Of a DNA stretch of 64,000 nt, positions 1-11,761 are shown piece by piece. This DNA comes from Halichondria panicea. Taxonomy: Eukaryota; Porifera; Demospongiae; Suberitida; Halichondriidae. Below the pieces are notes generated by a model that was not told the origin of the DNA, made no database searches, and saw only the letters and a program-made list of their open reading frames with translations. The DNA is taken from positions 2,510,979-2,574,978 of the forward strand of contig NC_087383.1 of the NCBI RefSeq assembly GCF_963675165.1, read 5' to 3'. Position numbers and translations under genes: made by a program. Position 1 is the first letter of the stretch, and each line of letters begins with the position of its first letter.

Positions 1-315
1 AGTGGGACCATAGGCAGTGCATGTACATAGTGGGGCCATAGGCAGTGCATGTACACAGTGGGACCATAAGCAGTGCATGTACACAGTGGGGCCATAGGCA
101 GTGCATGTACATAGTGGGACCATAGGCAGTGCATGTACATAGTGGGACCATAGGCAGTGCACGTACACAGTGGGACCATAGGCAGTGCATGTACACAGTG
201 GGGCCATAAGCAGTGCATGTACACAGTGGGGCCATAGGCAGTGCATGTACATAGTGGGGCCATAGGCAGTGCATGTACATAGTGGGACCATAGGCAGTGC
301 ATGTACATAGTGGAC
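1..315. repeat. 28-bp minisatellite array 1 (cut by left window edge)
   Basis: Direct tandem copies of a 28-bp unit, core GGACCATAGGCAGTGCATGT, with single-base variants (ggacc/gggcc, ataggc/ataagc, catgta/cacgta, acatag/acacag). There are no spacers. The array ends at a truncated unit just before the duplicated block at 316. Its true length is unknown because it starts before base 1. Confidence 0.97.
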
Positions 316-954
316 CATAACCCTTTACAGGTCAAATTGTTGTAAATATTACAACAACAAAGGAGCATGCTATTAACTTGTCAATATTGATCAATGTTGA
401 TATTGGATTGTGTGGTAGATTGTGAGAGCTTTGAAGTACTAGTTTTGCTGAGCTGCTTGACACTTGAAACTGGATTGGCTCTGGAAGCACTATTGACTTT
501 GTACTCTTTTTTTTTTTTGCAGGTGATCTTAACTGCTTATTCTCCTGTTCAGCCATTGTCTGTTGGCTACTGCTTCCATCTACACCACCTTTAAAGATGC
601 TAAGTTTAATATTACTTTCTCCAGACACAACTCATCTCTTGTGTGTCCTACTGTGTCCCTTTACCGGTCAAATTGAAGGTTTAGACCAGCTACAGCTTTT
701 AAAGGCCACACATACTTCCATCGAGGCAAGCAGCAAGGCATAATCGACTGGTTAGTGTGTGTGTGTGTGACGTGAGTGTACACAACCATTGTCCCACGCC
801 CATCTTCTAAGCTAGTCTGGCCACGCCCTCCCCAAAGAAGTCTTCATTGGGGGGCGGCGATCAAATCAAGCTAAGTTGGTGGGTTGGGCTGACCACAAAT
901 TCAAATTCAAACTAAAGTGATGACCCTTTTCCCGATTAAACGATTGACCGATAA
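316..954. other. Duplicated spacer with a small recurring minus-strand ORF
   Basis: This block recurs at 59703-60177, also directly after a 28-bp array, so it is a duplicated array flank. Its minus strand holds an ORF at 332-628 (98 codons) with a Q/E/K-rich start and a lysine run encoded by an A tract. The paralogue at 59756-60007 has the same reading frame but a longer A tract and a different end. Conservation of the frame in both copies is suggestive only. I recognise no domain, and it may be an exon remnant of a mobile element. 640-954 shows nothing else coding. Confidence 0.5.
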
Positions 955-1835
955 ATGCATGTACATAGTGGGACCATAGGCAGTGCATGTACGTAGTGGG
1001 AGCATAGGCAGTGCATGTACGTAGTGGGAGCATAGGCAGTGCATGTACGTAGTGGGACCATAGGCAGTGCATGTACATAGTGGGACCATAGGCAGTGCAT
1101 GTACATAGTGGGACCATAGGCAGTGCATGTACATAGTGGGACCATAAGCAGTGCATGTAAATAGTGGGACCATAGGCAGTGCATGTACATAGTGGGACCA
1201 TAGTGGGACCATAAGCAGTGCGTGTACATAGTGGGACCATAGGCAGTGCGTGTACATGTGGGACCATAGGCAGTGCGTGTACATAGTTCCATAGGCAGTG
1301 CATGTACATAGTGGGACCATAGGCAGTGCATGTACATAGTGGGACCATAAGCAGTGCATGTACATAGTGGGACCATAGGCAGTGCATGTACATAGTGGGA
1401 CCATAGGCAGTGCGTGTACATAGTGGGGCCATAAGCAGTGCATGTACATAGTGGGAACATAGGCAGTGCATGTACATAGTGGGACCATATAGGCAGTGCG
1501 TGTACACAGTGGGACCATAGGCAGTGCATGTACACAGTGGGACCATAAGCAGTGCATGTACATAGTGGGACCATATAGGCAGTGCGTGTACACAGTGGGA
1601 CCATAGGCAGTGCATGTACACAGTGGGACCATAGGCAGTGCATGTATATAGTGGGACCATAAGCAGTGCACGTACATAGTGGGACCATAAGCAGTGCACG
1701 TACATAGTGGGACCATAAGCAGTGCACGTACATAGTGGGACCATAAGCAGTGCACGTACATAGTGGGACCATAAGCAGTGCACGTACATAGTGGGACCAT
1801 AGGCAGTGCATGTACATAGTGGGGCCATAAGCTCT
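955..1835. repeat. 28-bp minisatellite array 2
   Basis: About 31 copies of the same 28-bp unit, with one 12-bp partial unit (around 1195-1215) and units carrying an extra AT (around 1487 and 1573). Neighbouring units share variants: the cacgta form is concentrated at 1670-1770, as expected from local slippage or unequal exchange. Long minus-strand ORFs run through it only because the unit has no stop in its cyclic minus-strand reading. Confidence 0.97.
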
Positions 1836-2766
1836 GTACACACACTAGAGGTCAATTTGAGTACCTTTTCTACTTTGCTTAAAAAAATGTTTTTTCAGGT
1901 CTGCGCCCCGAACCCCCCCAAATGTTCAACAGCGTACGGCCGTCGTCATTTCCCCCCTTAGCTAAAAATCCAGCTTGAAACCCTGACAATAGTGAGTATT
2001 TGTGACATACCGTATAAGTAGAGGTTGTATGGTGAAAATGTTCGTATATTTCGTACTGTAGAGCATCATACACTGTACGAAAAATAAAACTACAAAACTA
2101 TTCTACAGCAATAGGCTCAACGTGGCTGTATGAATATTTAAAATACGAAATATTTCCAGTCCTACAGTATTATAAACTCTTTAACCACAACTTTGGTAAA
2201 CATAATATTATTTCTTACCTAAACTTCTTGAAGGCATGAGTGAGTGTTCGGATTCATTACTGACAGGGCATCATTCTCAGTCTCAACTCACATCAACCTC
2301 CAGCATGGGGTGGGTCGATCACAGTGACATAACACACACAAACTGTGCAAAGATGATAAATCGGCATTACGGTAACTTAAACCAACAGATGATAAATGGA
2401 CTAAAATCATGAAAACTCATGAAAACTCACTAATAATAACGAGTGTTGCAAACTGCGATGTGCTAATGCATGCCTCTCACTTATAGTTTCGATTAGGGGG
2501 GGAGGGGCTAAATGAGGCTCTTTATACTGCTAATCACAGGGGCCCCTCTTTCCGTATTCCCCCAAAACCTATAATCGCAGTCACGTGACCCCTAACCTCT
2601 AGCGTGAGAGATATGAATGGGCACGTACATGTAACATCTGCTTAACCGATACCTCGCGGATATGAGACAATAAATCTACTGCAACCTGTAAGACTAGTCT
2701 GATATACATGTACCACAGAAACAGTGTGCTTGTGTACATGCTAATTTAAAACTACTCACATCTGCC
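1836..2766. other. Array-flanking duplicated block, no gene seen
   Basis: It is nearly identical to 61338-62380 and, from its middle on, to 12318-13290. It includes C-rich stretches near 1905-1960, an 'aaaccctg' motif near 1980 and a G-run near 2495. A sequence at 2255-2350 resembles degenerate exon delta of the unassigned minus-strand gene (see 56290-57911). No continuous coding frame is kept across the three copies. Confidence 0.6.
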
Positions 2767-4311
2767 TTGCTGTTGGCCAGTTCCAATTCTCACTCCAGCT
2801 TAGCCATGACACCCAGGTCCATGATTTGAGACCTCTCGAGCAGCTTCTCCTCCAGCTCCCTCAGCAGGTCATCCTCTAGACATTGAATGGTCTCACTCTT
2901 CTCCTCAACCTGACAGGGGAACATCAATAAGTTGCTGCCAGGTGGAGAATACTCGACATACAACAGTGACGTGCATGTACACTCAACTACTGAATCTGGC
3001 AATGAAATTTAACGGTATTCTCCCACTTTGAAATAAAGGTCAGCTTAAAGTTGGACTGTAGTAGCAAATAGTAGATCGATTTTGATTAAAGGCCAGTGAA
3101 TATTCTAACCACTGCACATGTGTATCTCTCACCTCTGTGGGTGGTGTAGGAACGAGGGAGGCCCTCTGATACTGTCTAGAGGACTGGACTTCTTCTCACT
3201 GCCAATCTAGGAGGTATGAAAACAAAATATGCATTTGGTAAAGATCTGCTCCCAAACAACATTGCAATTGATCCACATTTACAGGTAAAGGGTCATTAAA
3301 GTAAAATATGACATTTGAGCACAAACATTCCTCCTGTCACCTCCTGCTCATTCAGGAACTTCATGAACCTGGTAGGAGTGAAGTGCATCTTGAAGGACTC
3401 GTCACATGATCTTGGAGCAAAAGATACAGACTTGGTTGAGGATTTGAGTGGGGCTAAAGTGAGAGAGGAGGTTGTGGGGGGAGGGGCCTCAGATCAGGAC
3501 TGGTGGGACGTAGTGTCACGTGAAAGAAGACTCGGACACATGGTCCTCCGTCTGGACAGCTGCTGTGAGGAGAATGAGAATTGTAAGGCACTGGAATTGA
3601 ACTGTGCACAAGCACGAAATACATGTACTATTTTATTCGCACCATGCACATAACTAACTAAAAATGCTCACCAATAAAACACCACACACCACTTGGTGTA
3701 CAACATTTTAACGAATCTAAAAGTATACAAATGAACATCTGCTCCTCTGCTCCTCTAGATAACCTGCCCAACCCTCCACATACACACTGGCTGGATCATG
3801 CATAAAGAAAATGGCATCTATTTTCACAGCGTTTGACCATCAAACGTATCAGAGAATAATCTCACGCCCATTATTGCTGATTTGCTTGAAATGCCCACCA
3901 CCATCTAAGCAATGTACCAGCAAGGGGCTTTTGTTGTGAGCATCAATGGTAGGCCATGGCATTCAGTTGCTATTGATGAGTCACATGAAATGCAGGTACT
4001 CTCTGATAAGAAGATCTTAATTGGACTGTTTGTGTCTGAAATGGGAGGCTCACTACAACTTCATATCAGCTAAAGCCTACAAGGTGTTAGGGCCTTCTGA
4101 AAATATGATTTCCTCTACCAACTCGATCAAAACTATATAAGAAACAATTTTACTTTCCCTAGTGAAATCTCAGCTCTCTCAACTCTGGCGACCAATTACT
4201 GCTCAAATACATTTATTCTTAAAGTGATTGAGCTCACCTTTGGTAGCGCTGACTTATCACAGCTGTTGGTCCAATTCTCCAGAACTCTGAGCTTCCCCTC
4301 GAGGTGCAACT
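2767..4311 (-). pseudogene. Fragment of unassigned minus-strand gene (exons theta, eta, zeta)
   Basis: Three exon-like blocks read on the minus strand in the order theta 4238-4311 (LEGKLRVLENWTNS), eta about 3340-3600 (ending HFTPTRFMKFLNEQE) and zeta about 2771-2910 (CLEDDLLRELEEKLLERSQI, a charged heptad-like stretch that could form a coiled coil). AG/GT-like junctions flank them. The same blocks recur at 24590-26104, and zeta recurs elsewhere, always on the strand of the EFR3-like gene. A stop (KLE then TGA) lies in zeta here. I do not recognise the protein. It may be the C-terminal part of the EFR3-like gene or a separate neighbour. The plus-strand ORF over 3315-3653 is the antisense of eta. 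Confidence 0.5.
3765..4075 (+). mobile_element. Decayed transposon-associated ORF fragment
   Basis: The plus strand reads a short fragment containing FTAFDHQTYQRI and, after stops, GAFVVSINGRPWHSVAIDES, followed by an HE motif. From memory this arrangement (FxAxDxxxYxR, then FVVS, then a D-x-x-HE motif) resembles a protein family repeated many times in invertebrate genomes near transposons; that assignment is inference. The paralogue at 25555-25864 is a little longer in frame. Both lie inside an intron of the minus-strand gene fragment. The 5' half carries stops in both copies, so it is not a working gene. Confidence 0.45.
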
Positions 4312-4390
4312 GCAAGTGACAGAAGATTTAAGTTGAGGTTGAGAAAAGAGTTTCATGCAATAAAGTTAGAAGACACTGAATAAGCAGATT

Positions 4391-4775
4391 ACCAGATAAA
4401 GTACAGCATAATTATGTTCTGGACAGGAAATTGTCCGGGTATAATTGGAACAGATTTTTATAGCGCATGCGAAGTGTCCGGGAATAATTAGCATGCAGCT
4501 GCATACGAGTGAGCTAAGTTTAATAGAACAGGGTACGACTGAATAGTTGCACTATTATAGCTATCTAAAACTAGATACTCAAAGCTATCTAACTGCAGCA
4601 CTCTAAGTATTACTGGCTGGTTATGACTGTAACTCAACTTTTCAAGGTATTGTCCGGACAAATGTAATATAAAAGCACAAGAGTGTCCGTTGTATTAGAA
4701 CAACGAAAATTGGCAGGCAAGAGTGTCAGGGATAATTAGAAGTTTCTGAGGCGATAAATTAGAAGATATACGGTA
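4391..4775. mobile_element. TIR-type MITE, family 1 (degraded copy)
   Basis: It aligns in opposite orientation with the elements at 47236-47620 and 62709-63096, sharing internal motifs such as GTCCGGGTATAATTGGAACA and the end GATAAATTAGAAGATATACG. The left terminal repeat is divergent and the right one is intact at 4752-4773. It has no coding capacity. Confidence 0.75.
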
Positions 4776-5812
4776 CCTCAGAAACAGACATGCAAATTCG
4801 TTGTCTAAGGACATAATTATTGCAGTGCTTATAACTATGGCTAATACAAGGGTGCTCAGTTAAAGTCGACCATACATACTTGATCCATATTATACATGTA
4901 CCCTGGGAGCAGTACAATAAGTCAAGAGCTCATAGTAAAAAAGAGAGAGTATCGAACGCATCGCTATCTTGCATCAGATATATTCGGAAAGTAACGTGAC
5001 ACCCTGTCTGAAACACGTCATCAATTAAATTGATCAGTTACAAAGCAGGAAGTTACGCTACTTTCCAAATACATCTTATGCTACGTTGGATACTCTCTCT
5101 CTCTTATTATGGGACTCTTGTTATTAGCGGCCTCTCAAAAAATTGGCTAAGAATAATTACATGTACACAGCTGTAGGCACACACTTGCCCAACCCACTCA
5201 CCAGAGAGGACACCTTCGAGGTTAGGTAAATTCTGACCTTTTAACGTCGTCGCATCCTAAATGGAGGTAAATGTAGGCACACCCTAGGCCCTAGTACACT
5301 AGAAATACGTTTTTAAGCGGCTAGAAATCGAGGCAAGTATAGACTGAGTGGAGTTACATGTACCTCCAATTAGATGAGACCCTCTAAATAATGGACACCA
5401 GGTCTTCAACATGATTTTCAACTTCCAAAAGAAGCGACCTCTGGCTTCGTAATTATTAAAATGTACTGCTTTAATTAAAGGTCTTACGGTAATCACATTT
5501 CTTACTTGAATACGTCGGGTTAATTACTGACAGGGCAGCATTCTCAGCCTCAAACTAACTGTGCAAAGGAAAAGAACAGAAAACATGATCCACGACCTTA
5601 CAAGGTAACGTAAACCGAGAGATGCATGAACCAGACAATCATCTATGGCTAATAAATTGACTCACCATCTTTCCAGCCGGAGAATGCTGTAATACTTTAG
5701 CAATGGAGCCAGGTTTTGCCTCTAGCTCTAGCTCTGTACTGCATGTACTAGTTTATACTAGCTAGCTGTGCGGTATGTGAAAATCAATGTCTTTGGTGGG
5801 TGTGGTGGTAAA
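4776..5812. other. Non-coding spacer with an imperfect long inverted repeat
   Basis: No supported gene. Sequences at about 4931-4998 and 5047-5118 are imperfect reverse complements (for example GAGAGAGTATC against GATACTCTCTCTC, and GGAAAGTAACG against CGCTACTTTCC), making a foldback of about 190 bp that looks like a MITE. A degenerate copy of exon delta of the unassigned gene lies near 5515-5565. The small minus ORF at 5299-5496 has no counterpart in the paralogous units. Confidence 0.5.
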
Positions 5813-5870
5813 TGCAAAAAGTGGGTGTATCTCAGTCTTAGATATCTGAGATACACCCACTTTTTTTGCA
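5813..5870. repeat. Perfect hairpin upstream of NLR1
   Basis: Arms 5813-5835 and 5846-5870 (core GTGGGTGTATCTCAG / CTGAGATACACCCAC) are reverse complements apart from two extra T, around a 10-nt loop. The same hairpin precedes NLR3 (33951-34007) and NLR4 (48812-48868) but not NLR2. It lies about 70-130 bp before the NLR start codon. It is probably a tiny MITE or a folded regulatory element. Confidence 0.85.
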
Positions 5871-5942
5871 AGTCATGCAAAAACAACACACCCAATATAT
5901 TTCAGAGAGAGCTAGCTGCAAGGCACAGATTTATTTGCTGAA

Positions 5943-6580
5943 ATGGCCACTAAAGAGCAGAACCAAGGTATAAAGACTGTCATGTTTCCTATAAAGGATA
6001 AACCCAATGATTGCTAAAGCATAAAACCCTCATTGGTGATTGCTAACCTTGTGTGCTTGCTATCTATTTTCAGAGCTCACAATTGACGATCTGAAGACAG
6101 AAATGAAACTGACTGATGAGCAGCTCAATACAGCAATACAGGAACCAGATCTACCCGAGTTAGCAGCATGTTTCGATAACACTGATGATTATCTTGAAAA
6201 GCTGGAGCTGTCAATGGAGCTGCCCTCTATCAACTTCTGAATACAAACAATTCCCTCGAATGTCTTAATTTGTCTGGTAACACATTGACTAACTGTCGTC
6301 ACATTGCTGCTGGACTTGCAGCCAATAAGACTCTGAGAAGATTGGACTTGAGTAACTGTAAACTGACTGATCAGAGTATCGAGGAGCTATCAACTGGACT
6401 GATCAACAAGATTGAAACACTGCACATTTATGATGGAACAGAAGATGGAATGAAGACGCTTGCCAGACATCTAACTGACACTATTGGTGATACCCGACCA
6501 CCTAATTAATATTCTGTATCGAGACAGTATTCAGGGATGCTAACAAAGAGAGGAAGAGAAATGGACTGCCTGAGATTTAA
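5943..6580 (+). pseudogene. NLR1: DEATH-NACHT-LRR gene with NACHT deleted
   Basis: Exon 1 (5943-5967, MATKEQNQ) and the start of exon 2 (6074 on, ELTIDDLKTEMKLTDEQ) match the intact paralogues, and both splice sites are present. At 'gagctgtc' near 6212 the sequence jumps straight into the LRR region. Compared with NLR2, bases equivalent to 19148-21429 (about 2.3 kb: half of DEATH, all of NACHT and the first LRRs) are missing. The junction is out of frame, so the product would be about 63 residues with half a DEATH fold. The LRR remainder (6250-6580) reads in another frame and has a further 17-bp deletion near 6474. Upstream hairpin and leader are kept, so it could still be transcribed. Confidence 0.85.
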
Positions 6581-6840
6581 TGTGGTTGCATTCTTACCAT
6601 GATTTTAATTACTTTTGACAATGGATTTTATTTTCTGCCATAATTATATCACATTATAATAAATGACAATTTGAGAAAAGTAGCAAAGTACTATAATAAT
6701 ATATAGTATATTATGTTGGAACATTAGGTCGTTAATAACGTGTCAATAGTACATGCAGATGATATAAATAATTCATGCACTGCTGTGAATAGTCAATGAA
6801 TACATGCACTTTGCTAATGGAAAATCCAATTTAACGCTCT
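6581..6840. other. AT-rich NLR1 3' flank
   Basis: Non-coding. It matches the 3' flank of the other units up to the conserved exon alpha block. An AATAAA at about 6658 could serve NLR1 polyadenylation. Confidence 0.5.
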
Positions 6841-6841
6841 G

Positions 6842-8030
6842 TCGATTTTTGTTCATGAGGAAGATGAGCAGACTAACGTTCACTTTGGCCCTCCCAAACA
6901 TCTTCATGATTGCCAGGCCCTCGTATTGCAGCTGAAGGAGGTCCTGTGTGGGGAGAAGAGAGGGAAGTGAAACACTTCAACTGGTGTATAAGACAAAGAA
7001 TGCATGTATTTGTAAGACAAATGAATACATGTACTTACATACACCGTACAAGCATACCAACACTATACCTGACACAAGGCAGTAAACTTCTTGAACACTT
7101 TACGTACCTACCATCTACCTGTACACACCCTCACCTGGAGGACCAGCTCCACCTTCTCTATCTGCCTGATGTGATCTCCAACACAACATTTCCGAATCTG
7201 AACCTGGGCGAGTAAGAAATAATGTTCACATAATTATAGCATAACGTTGCACATAAGATCAAGGCCGTAGCAAGTGGTCAGGCTGGTCAGGTTTTGGCCT
7301 AACCACTTTTTGCAGCTGGGTAGGTAATAGCGTAAATATTGTAAGTGATAATGCGCATGCTGTTTTGGTGAGGAAAAGTGATGACCTTTTTCCCAGAATA
7401 GTACATCAATGACAAGAGACATACGAAGCTCTTAGCATCAATACCGTGACACACCAATGTACGCACGAATTGAAAGCACAAATTCTATTTAGTACATTGA
7501 CAGCCCATATTAAAGATCTAAGCACACAACACAAGTACGTTAGTATGACTATCTGCTATGCACTCTCCAGTACGTAGGTGGAGACTCACAGAGTGGGTGG
7601 GGCATATCTCCATGGACACTGATGCAGATGATTGGTTTGGTCACGTCAGAGTACGCATCGATACCCAGCTATCTGTCCGGGGGGTCCACAGTCGATGCTT
7701 GCAGGAAGAACCCTCTGTGGGGGGTACAGTGAGAGTCATAATTATTATTATGATTCAGTTCCAGGAATAAATGTCATAGAAAGTCACTAATTGACTCACC
7801 TTTTTTCCAGCCAAGGTAAATGGAACACAGCTATAGGTTACGTCTCTGTGGGGCATGTGAAATTGTGTATCAGGTTTTAAGCAACTAATAAGGATTATCA
7901 CTTATTGAGCGCACAATCCATTCTACCCCCCGCCCACACACACCTGGTCAGTAGACAGCTGATTGCCTATCCACAACATCGAAGGATTTTATCGCAGCTA
8001 TGTACTTCATTGTACAGCTGCAAGGGGAGT
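6842..8030 (-). pseudogene. Unassigned minus-strand gene, 3' exons alpha-gamma, copy A
   Basis: Reading the minus strand: gamma about 7595-7720 (LGIDAYSDVTKPII, but with an in-frame TAG after DPPDR), beta about 7136-7205 (RKCCVGDHIRQIEKVELVLQ) and alpha ending at 6943 on its upstream side (DLLQLQYEGLAIMKMFGRAK). All have CAG acceptors and GTGAG-type donors. A further conserved block at 7945-8030 also has exon-like borders. The same series recurs after NLR2, NLR3 and twice after NLR4. The protein is not recognised; conserved reading frames in several copies support real exons. The TAG in gamma and absence of delta/epsilon nearby mark this copy as broken. Confidence 0.55.
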
Positions 8031-9703
8031 GACGTGTGATACAGTGTGATTCAATGAAAGTCAGTACAACACAGTTAGTGTATGTTTACCAAAGAGGTAC
8101 ATGAGATTGTTCTGACAAATCATTATTGTACTCTCTAATACACTAACAGGGTTTCCTCTAGGATAACAAGTTGGGGGGGGGGGGGGAGATTTGGGAGTGC
8201 GTAGGCGCGTCACAAAATGTTTGGCTATATGCCCACTTTTGTTTAAATGATTACATCATGCTTAACTTAATGCTAATGTGATGACATGTAGTACTAATGT
8301 GATGATGTCATTAGTTATTAGATTCGCTAAATAATAACTTAGGTACTTTACTGGATACCCAATTGAAACAAAATTAAAATTCCTCACAATTCACCACAAC
8401 CACAGACAAGTACAATCTATGAATTAGATTATTTTACACTACAACTGTCAAAGATAAAAATCACAAATGTACCTAAGTCATTTTGAAACATACCTTGTAA
8501 CTCCCCCCCCCCCCCTGTACGAGTTATGTGTTTGTGTTAAGCACACTTAACAGTGTACTCTAAAAGCTACATTTTGATAGTACAAACTTGGGTATGATGT
8601 AAACACTACTGACGTTTTGGCAGGATTAGTGGAACATATATTTATGATCCATTCCCCCCTTAAGCCGTGGCTATTTTAAAATACCTCGCTATTCTGGCCA
8701 AGCTTCACTGTGCCAGATTAACAAGAGTCTAGTGTACATGTATTAACGAGTGCTGCAAGCTGCGGTGTGCTAATGCCTCTCGTCATGTTTCGCTTTCTCT
8801 CAAACTATGAGAGTGTTAGAGAGGTGAAGAGGTAATTACATAATGTATTACTGTTGACAGAATTGAATTACAAATAGAATAGGAGAGGAGCTGAATGTAA
8901 ACAGAAGCCTATCTGATGGCTTGATGAATAATCAATCTTCAAAGATAGAAGTAACTGTTATTTATATGGCCTGTAGCCAAACAGTGGGAGCAAACCTTTG
9001 TCAAAGGCACAATCTGTACAGAATAGTAATAGAGAATTTGGATCATGAGGCTTATTTAAACACAACAGCAATATTTGAGAAAAGACTGTTGTTACATGCA
9101 TCTATTGTTACCAGACTTGTGTACTCTATTGTTATCTATTCTATAATCATTGTTGTGCTTGTGGCTTCTTACCACTAGAATCCCAAGAAAAAGTAGATCA
9201 GGATCTGGATTATCTCACACGTGGGGATGAGCATGCATGCGCATTAAATCTACACAAGAATAATGGGTGTCTGCAAAGAGAACAAATGGCTACTATAGTT
9301 TATAGCATAGATAGAGCAAAGAGGGATTGGCAACAAAATCGACCTCGAATAACCATCCGTGTTACTCGAGGCTGTCTACTTCAACATAGGAAGACAGCCT
9401 CGAGTAAAGCACAGGCTGGGAATGGTTGAGGAGACAACTGATTGTCTTACTGTCAGTATAACAATCCTGCTGCTGATTTTAGACTTCATTTCCATGCTTG
9501 AGGCTATATGTGATCCAGACACTACTTAGTTAGACAATCTTAGCTACATTATATTATAGGTGCTATTGGTACATAGCCATAAAAAAACGGTGAAAAAGCG
9601 CTATGTACCGCTAGCTCTTTCTCAAAAAAGTGTTTCGCGGCGTTACGGTGGGGGACAACACGCATCGTTTCAGGATAAGCCACACCCCCTGCACAAAAGT
9701 CCA
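8031..9703. other. Repeated intronic block with G-run/C-run and hairpin; no gene
   Basis: 8031-9260 recurs at 22930-24100 and, cut short, at 53670-53870. It contains a G run (8170-8186) and a C run (8503-8515) that vary in length between copies. A plus ORF at 8921-9178 (85 codons) is broken in the paralogue at 23841 on, so I do not call it a gene. 9362-9377 and 9392-9407 form a perfect 16-bp hairpin (TTACTCGAGGCTGTCT and its complement). 9541-9703 is unique flank before the minisatellite. Confidence 0.55.
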
Positions 9704-10408
9704 CACATAAGCAGTGCATGTACATAGTGGGACCATAGGCAGTGCATGTACATAGTGGGGCCATAGGCAGTGCATGTACATAGTGGGACCATAGGCAGTG
9801 CATGTACATAGTGGGACCATAGGCAGTGCATGTACATAGTGGGACCATAAGCAGTGCATGTACATAGTGGGACCATAAGCAGTGCATGTACATAGTGGGA
9901 CCATAAGCAGTGCATGTACATAGTGGGACCAAAGGCAGTGCATGTACATAGTGCAGTGCATGTACATAGCGGGACCATAGGCAGTGCATGTACATAGTGG
10001 GACCATAGGCAGTGCATGTACATAGTGGGACCATAAGCAGTGCATGTACATAGTGGGACCATAAGCAGTGCATGTACATAGTGGGACCATAAGCAGTGCA
10101 TGTACATAGTGGGACCATAGGCAGTGCATGTACATAGTGCAGTGCATGTACATAGTAGGACCACATGTACATAGTGGGACCATAGGCAGTGCATGTACAT
10201 AGTGGGACCATAGGCAGTGCATGTACATAGTGGGACCATAAGCAGTGCATGTACATAGTGGGACCATAGGCAGTGCATGTACATAGTGGGACCATAGGCA
10301 GTGCATGTACATAGTGGGACCATAGGCAGTGCATGTACATAGTGGGACCATAGGCAGTGCATGTACATAGTGGGACCATAGGCAGTGCATGTACATAGTG
10401 GGACCATA
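9704..10408. repeat. 28-bp minisatellite array 3, left part
   Basis: About 25 copies of the 28-bp unit, very homogeneous, with three short deletions (around 9953, 10137 and 10155). It is interrupted at 10408 by the inserted element 10409-11761 and resumes at 11762, so 9704-12317 was one array. Confidence 0.97.
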
Positions 10409-11761
10409 TGTGACAGGGCCTAGGAAAACACCCCTTAACGCGGGTGTACCCAAGTTTATTTTTATTGTTGAATCGGATAAAGCGTTCTCTAAGCTTCAAA
10501 ATGATACCAAGATCGACCTCCTAGCTATTTTCTATCCGGAGATATGTTCGAGGGAACGCTACGAAGTATTGCAACGCCCTCTTGAGTAAATGACGCTCAA
10601 ACGTCATGAATAATTGAAGTTCAATTATTGATTTCCGGGCACTTCCGTATACTCATAAAGCTTAGTAAAAGATTTTCTGGAGAAGACGAGTTAGTTAGAT
10701 GAAGGCTAGGCATTCTAGGACTCTCTAGCTAGCTAGTATAGCTATGTAGCTGGATTGCTTGGCATCTAGGAAGGATCTTCTAAGAAATAAAAAGACAAAG
10801 ACTCCCGTCGCTCCAATGGTAAGCTTTCATGTCTTGTTATCAGCTTGTACTTACTTTCTGTGTCATGTATCAGTCTTATAATAGATCGCTCACTTATATG
10901 GAGCCTACAAAAAGTGTCTCTGTTCTTCATAAAGCTTAAAGGAAGCCTGTCTGATCTATTATAGGTGGCCTTTCACTTAGTATTCGTCTATATGCTAGAT
11001 CCAACTTATTATTAGCCTTACAAGAAGCTTTCCTCCTTTAATTTAGTATTGGTATCACTGCCATTGTGCTTAGTATTAGCAGGCCTGATGGGATGAGTGA
11101 TCACATCTTGGAGAGCCCAGGAAACCCTGTGAAATTGTCCTATAACATTTATATGGATGGTTCCCCCAGGTCGTTGCGAGTGTCGGAGGCCTGAGAAACA
11201 ATAGTCTATTGGCTAGAATGTAAGTGATGTGTCTATCTTAACTTACTACTTATCTGTAGGTAGTTATGGAGGGTTTATGAAGACAAGTGGCACGGGATGC
11301 ATACATCTAAAGAAACAAGAGTGGATCTACGCCAAGCTAGCTAGCTAGATAGCTGCTCTTTCTAATGAATTTCTGTTGCTAAATTATGTTTGTTAAGAAG
11401 TGGAGCTATAATATACCTGGCTCCTCTTGATGATTGTACTGGGCTGATGAAATAGTCCTGTACAAGTTGTAATCTTTTTTTGTTAAAAATAATTAACAAT
11501 AATAGGGAAATTCCCTCACGTAAACAGTAAATTTCATTGTAAAAAATGAACGTTCGGTGAGTTTCTTCAACGTCCGCGCTTGACCTGTTTAAAGCTTCGT
11601 AGAGAGCCAAATTTTTACAGGTAGGTAGAGGAAGGGCTGAAGTTAGCACCTGTGAAAAAAAAATTTTTTGCCCATGTTTTTCATTTCTACTAAATAATAT
11701 TGACCTATAGCCTAATTTAATTAGTGCCGCGTTAAGGGGGGTTTTCCTAGGCCCTGTCACA
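10409..11761. mobile_element. 1.35-kb TIR element inserted in the minisatellite
   Basis: The ends are 35-bp inverted repeats with 34 of 35 positions matching: TGTGACAGGGCCTAGGAAAA at 10409 on and its complement up to 11761. The left array breaks at 'ggaccata' and the right resumes 'tataggcag'. Since some units in the arrays read 'accatataggc', this fits a TA (or TATA) target duplication. The inside has only short ORFs (for example 10389-10589 plus strand, which starts outside the element), and no transposase is recognisable, so it is non-autonomous. Superfamily not assigned. Confidence 0.85.

Noticed and set aside
1-1835. CRISPR array
   Set aside because: The 28-bp repeats are head-to-tail with no spacers, and the sequence is eukaryotic.
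866-1855. Minus-strand ORFs of 300-330 codons (also 9549-10499, 11362-12396, 59057-59751, 60823-61360) that would encode Cys/Tyr/His-rich repeat proteins
   Set aside because: They are the cyclic reading of the 28-bp minisatellite in all three frames at once, with no shared start, no codon bias and ends wherever the array ends.
3315-3653. Plus-strand ORF of 112 codons (and 25159-25449)
   Set aside because: It is the complement of exon eta, which has splice borders on the minus strand.
8921-9178. Small membrane-protein-like ORF (hydrophobic C-terminus)
   Set aside because: The paralogous stretch at 23841-24060 is broken by indels, and it lies in an intronic repeat block.
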